Source of the DNA: Nitrososphaeraceae archaeon
GTDB lineage: Archaea; Thermoproteota; Nitrososphaeria; Nitrososphaerales; Nitrososphaeraceae
Assembly: GCA_025922715.1 (NCBI GenBank)
Contig: JAICHH010000129.1
Span: forward strand, 1 to 5,079
DNA length: 5,079 nucleotides
Direction of reading: 5' to 3'
Position numbers and translations under genes: made by a program. This document shows positions 3,826 to 5,079 of the stretch, one piece after another (the first letter of the stretch is position 1; each line of letters starts with the position of its first letter). The notes under the pieces were generated by a model, which was not told where the DNA came from, did not search any database, and worked only from the letters and a program-made list of their open reading frames with translations.

Positions 3826-5079
3826 TTAGCCATATTTAATTATAACACCCTTTTCTCCTCGAGGATGTCTCCATTCAGTTTCTATGGAACAGGTACCACA
3901 TTCAATACATCCCTCATGTTGTAATATAACGTCATTACCCTCTAAGCTGTAACATTTCGTTGGACAGAGTATTACCATTTTTTTAAGAAAATTTTTGCCA
4001 GAATTTAGAATTTTTATATGAGATATAGTATCCTCGTGGTAACATAATTTTGCAACTCGATCTTGAACAGTTGGTATTTGGGGAATATAGGTAGAAGACT
4101 TTACTGTTCCTAACCTGTCAGCAATTTTAATAGGAATTTTAAAGTAAACGTCTTCAGATTCAATAAATGAAAGTAGACGTTTATATCCATATTTATTAAT
4201 TAGTGTTATGAAAAAATTCCTTAAACCATTATTAGATATAAGATTTAAAAGTAGTTTATGTTTTAATCCTAAAGCATCAGATGATATTTTTTTTCTTGTA
4301 CTATTTAAAATTACACTAAGATATTGTTTATCAATTTCTTTCATATCCACGGTATATGGACTTTCTTCTACCGACCTACTATAAAATTCTCCTAAATAAT
4401 TAGATTCAAAATTATTTTTATCGAGAGATCTAGCAATAGCAACGGAAGCTCTAGCTGCATCATCCATTCCTACATTTAATCCTTCGATTCGTGGTCCAAA
4501 GAATAGACCACGACCAGCTGCATCACCAATAAATAATATATTTTTATGATATGGTTTTTTCATCCTTCCTCGCTTCCCATCTGGAACTAATTTTGTAGTG
4601 TATTCAAGTTCTATATAATTGGTCATAAATTTGGTATGATATTCATTGGTAAGCTTTTCAGTCAAATAATCAAGCTTTGACTTTATTTCTTCTTCCGAGT
4701 TATATTTTCTATCTTCGAGAGATTTCTTCTTTAATTTATGGGAATAATAAAGTTGTCTTAATTCATTCCAGTTATTTAGTAACTTTGTAATCGCAAAGGA
4801 CTTTCTTACTTGCTCCTCTTTTGGAAGCGTTTTATCTATCTCTTTTAAAGGAACTTCGTCTTTTATTAATTGACTGATGAAAGGATTTCGTAGCATTGTA
4901 TTCACAATTTCTGAAGGTTCTACTGGATTTTCTAATAAAGAATCATAATGATAAACCCCTCCAATAGAAAGGGAGTCTCTGTTGGTATAAACAAATCCGC
5001 CACCGATAAGATTCAATGAGACATCTCCTGCAAATAGGTAAGCGACTCCTTCATCAGAGTTAGTTATATCAAAACGTTC
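3826..5079 (-). CDS. FixC-FixX fusion: ETF:quinone oxidoreductase-like flavoprotein, 5' partial
   Basis: The visible 417 codons encode the C-terminal part of a FixC-type FAD protein fused to a FixX-like ferredoxin. Such proteins take electrons from an ETF-like partner (FixAB) and pass them to quinone. Residues here count from the first visible codon (5077-5079). FixC signatures are GGGFVYTNRDSLSIGG (26-41) and the FAD-contacting GDAAG at 185-189 followed by GPRIEGLNVGMDDAARA. The FixX-like domain begins near 339 and carries Cys372-Pro plus Cys391, Cys394 and Cys397 (G-C-I-E-C-G-T-C), the expected four [4Fe-4S] ligands, ending in WRHPRGEKGVIIKYG. An additional Cys376 is present. About 70 charged residues (86-154) between FixC motifs look like an insert. 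The frame is open to the window edge, so the TTG at 5016 is not the start. The missing N-terminal part, likely close to 200 residues, should hold the Rossmann GxGxxG motif. It is probably at the inner face of the membrane. No promoter is visible. Confidence 0.92.
   Translation of the reverse strand, partial: ERFDITNSDEGVAYLFAGDVSLNLIGGGFVYTNRDSLSIGGVYHYDSLLENPVEPSEIVNTMLRNPFISQLIKDEVPLKEIDKTLPKEEQVRKSFAITKLLNNWNELRQLYYSHKLKKKSLEDRKYNSEEEIKSKLDYLTEKLTNEYHTKFMTNYIELEYTTKLVPDGKRGRMKKPYHKNILFIGDAAGRGLFFGPRIEGLNVGMDDAARASVAIARSLDKNNFESNYLGEFYSRSVEESPYTVDMKEIDKQYLSVILNSTRKKISSDALGLKHKLLLNLISNNGLRNFFITLINKYGYKRLLSFIESEDVYFKIPIKIADRLGTVKSSTYIPQIPTVQDRVAKLCYHEDTISHIKILNSGKNFLKKMVILCPTKCYSLEGNDVILQHEGCIECGTCSIETEWRHPRGEKGVIIKYG

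Overview
The window is very AT-rich (about 30% GC by eye). The organism looks like an archaeon, most likely an ammonia-oxidising thaumarchaeon of the Nitrososphaera/Nitrosocosmicus type. The best marker is a zinc-containing dicluster ferredoxin, a family known from Sulfolobus, Thermoplasma and Thaumarchaeota. No start codon has a clear Shine-Dalgarno sequence. Instead, TATA-like boxes lie about 25 bases upstream of likely starts, as expected for archaeal leaderless transcripts. The taxon is an inference; no rRNA or tRNA gene is visible to settle it.

Layout. Bases 1-216 are AT-rich and non-coding, with a T-run near the left edge and the promoter of the first gene. Bases 217-2103 (+) encode a thiamine-diphosphate enzyme of the pyruvate oxidase (PoxB) type. 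A 347- to 359-base gap follows, with a T-run terminator, a long-spaced inverted repeat and several operator-like repeats. Bases 2463-2960 (+; a longer start at 2451 is possible) encode the zinc ferredoxin. Bases 3160-3534 (+) encode a small protein resembling the Cse60 family. After a 291-base convergent gap, bases 3826-5079 (-) hold the 3' part of a FixC-type flavoprotein (ETF:quinone oxidoreductase family) fused at its C terminus to a FixX-like [4Fe-4S] ferredoxin domain. That gene runs off the right edge.

Three of the four genes are electron-transfer proteins. One oxidises a 2-oxo acid and probably feeds a quinone or another acceptor, one is a soluble ferredoxin, and one links an ETF-like flavoprotein to the quinone pool. 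They are not one operon: the gaps are long, each + strand gene seems to have its own promoter, and the FixCX gene is on the other strand. A shared metabolic role is therefore a hypothesis. No mobile element, CRISPR array, tRNA or rRNA was found. The points most worth a second look are the FixC-FixX fusion with its charged helical insert, the altered zinc-ligand spacing in the ferredoxin, the Cse60-like protein in an archaeal setting, and the repeats upstream of the ferredoxin gene.
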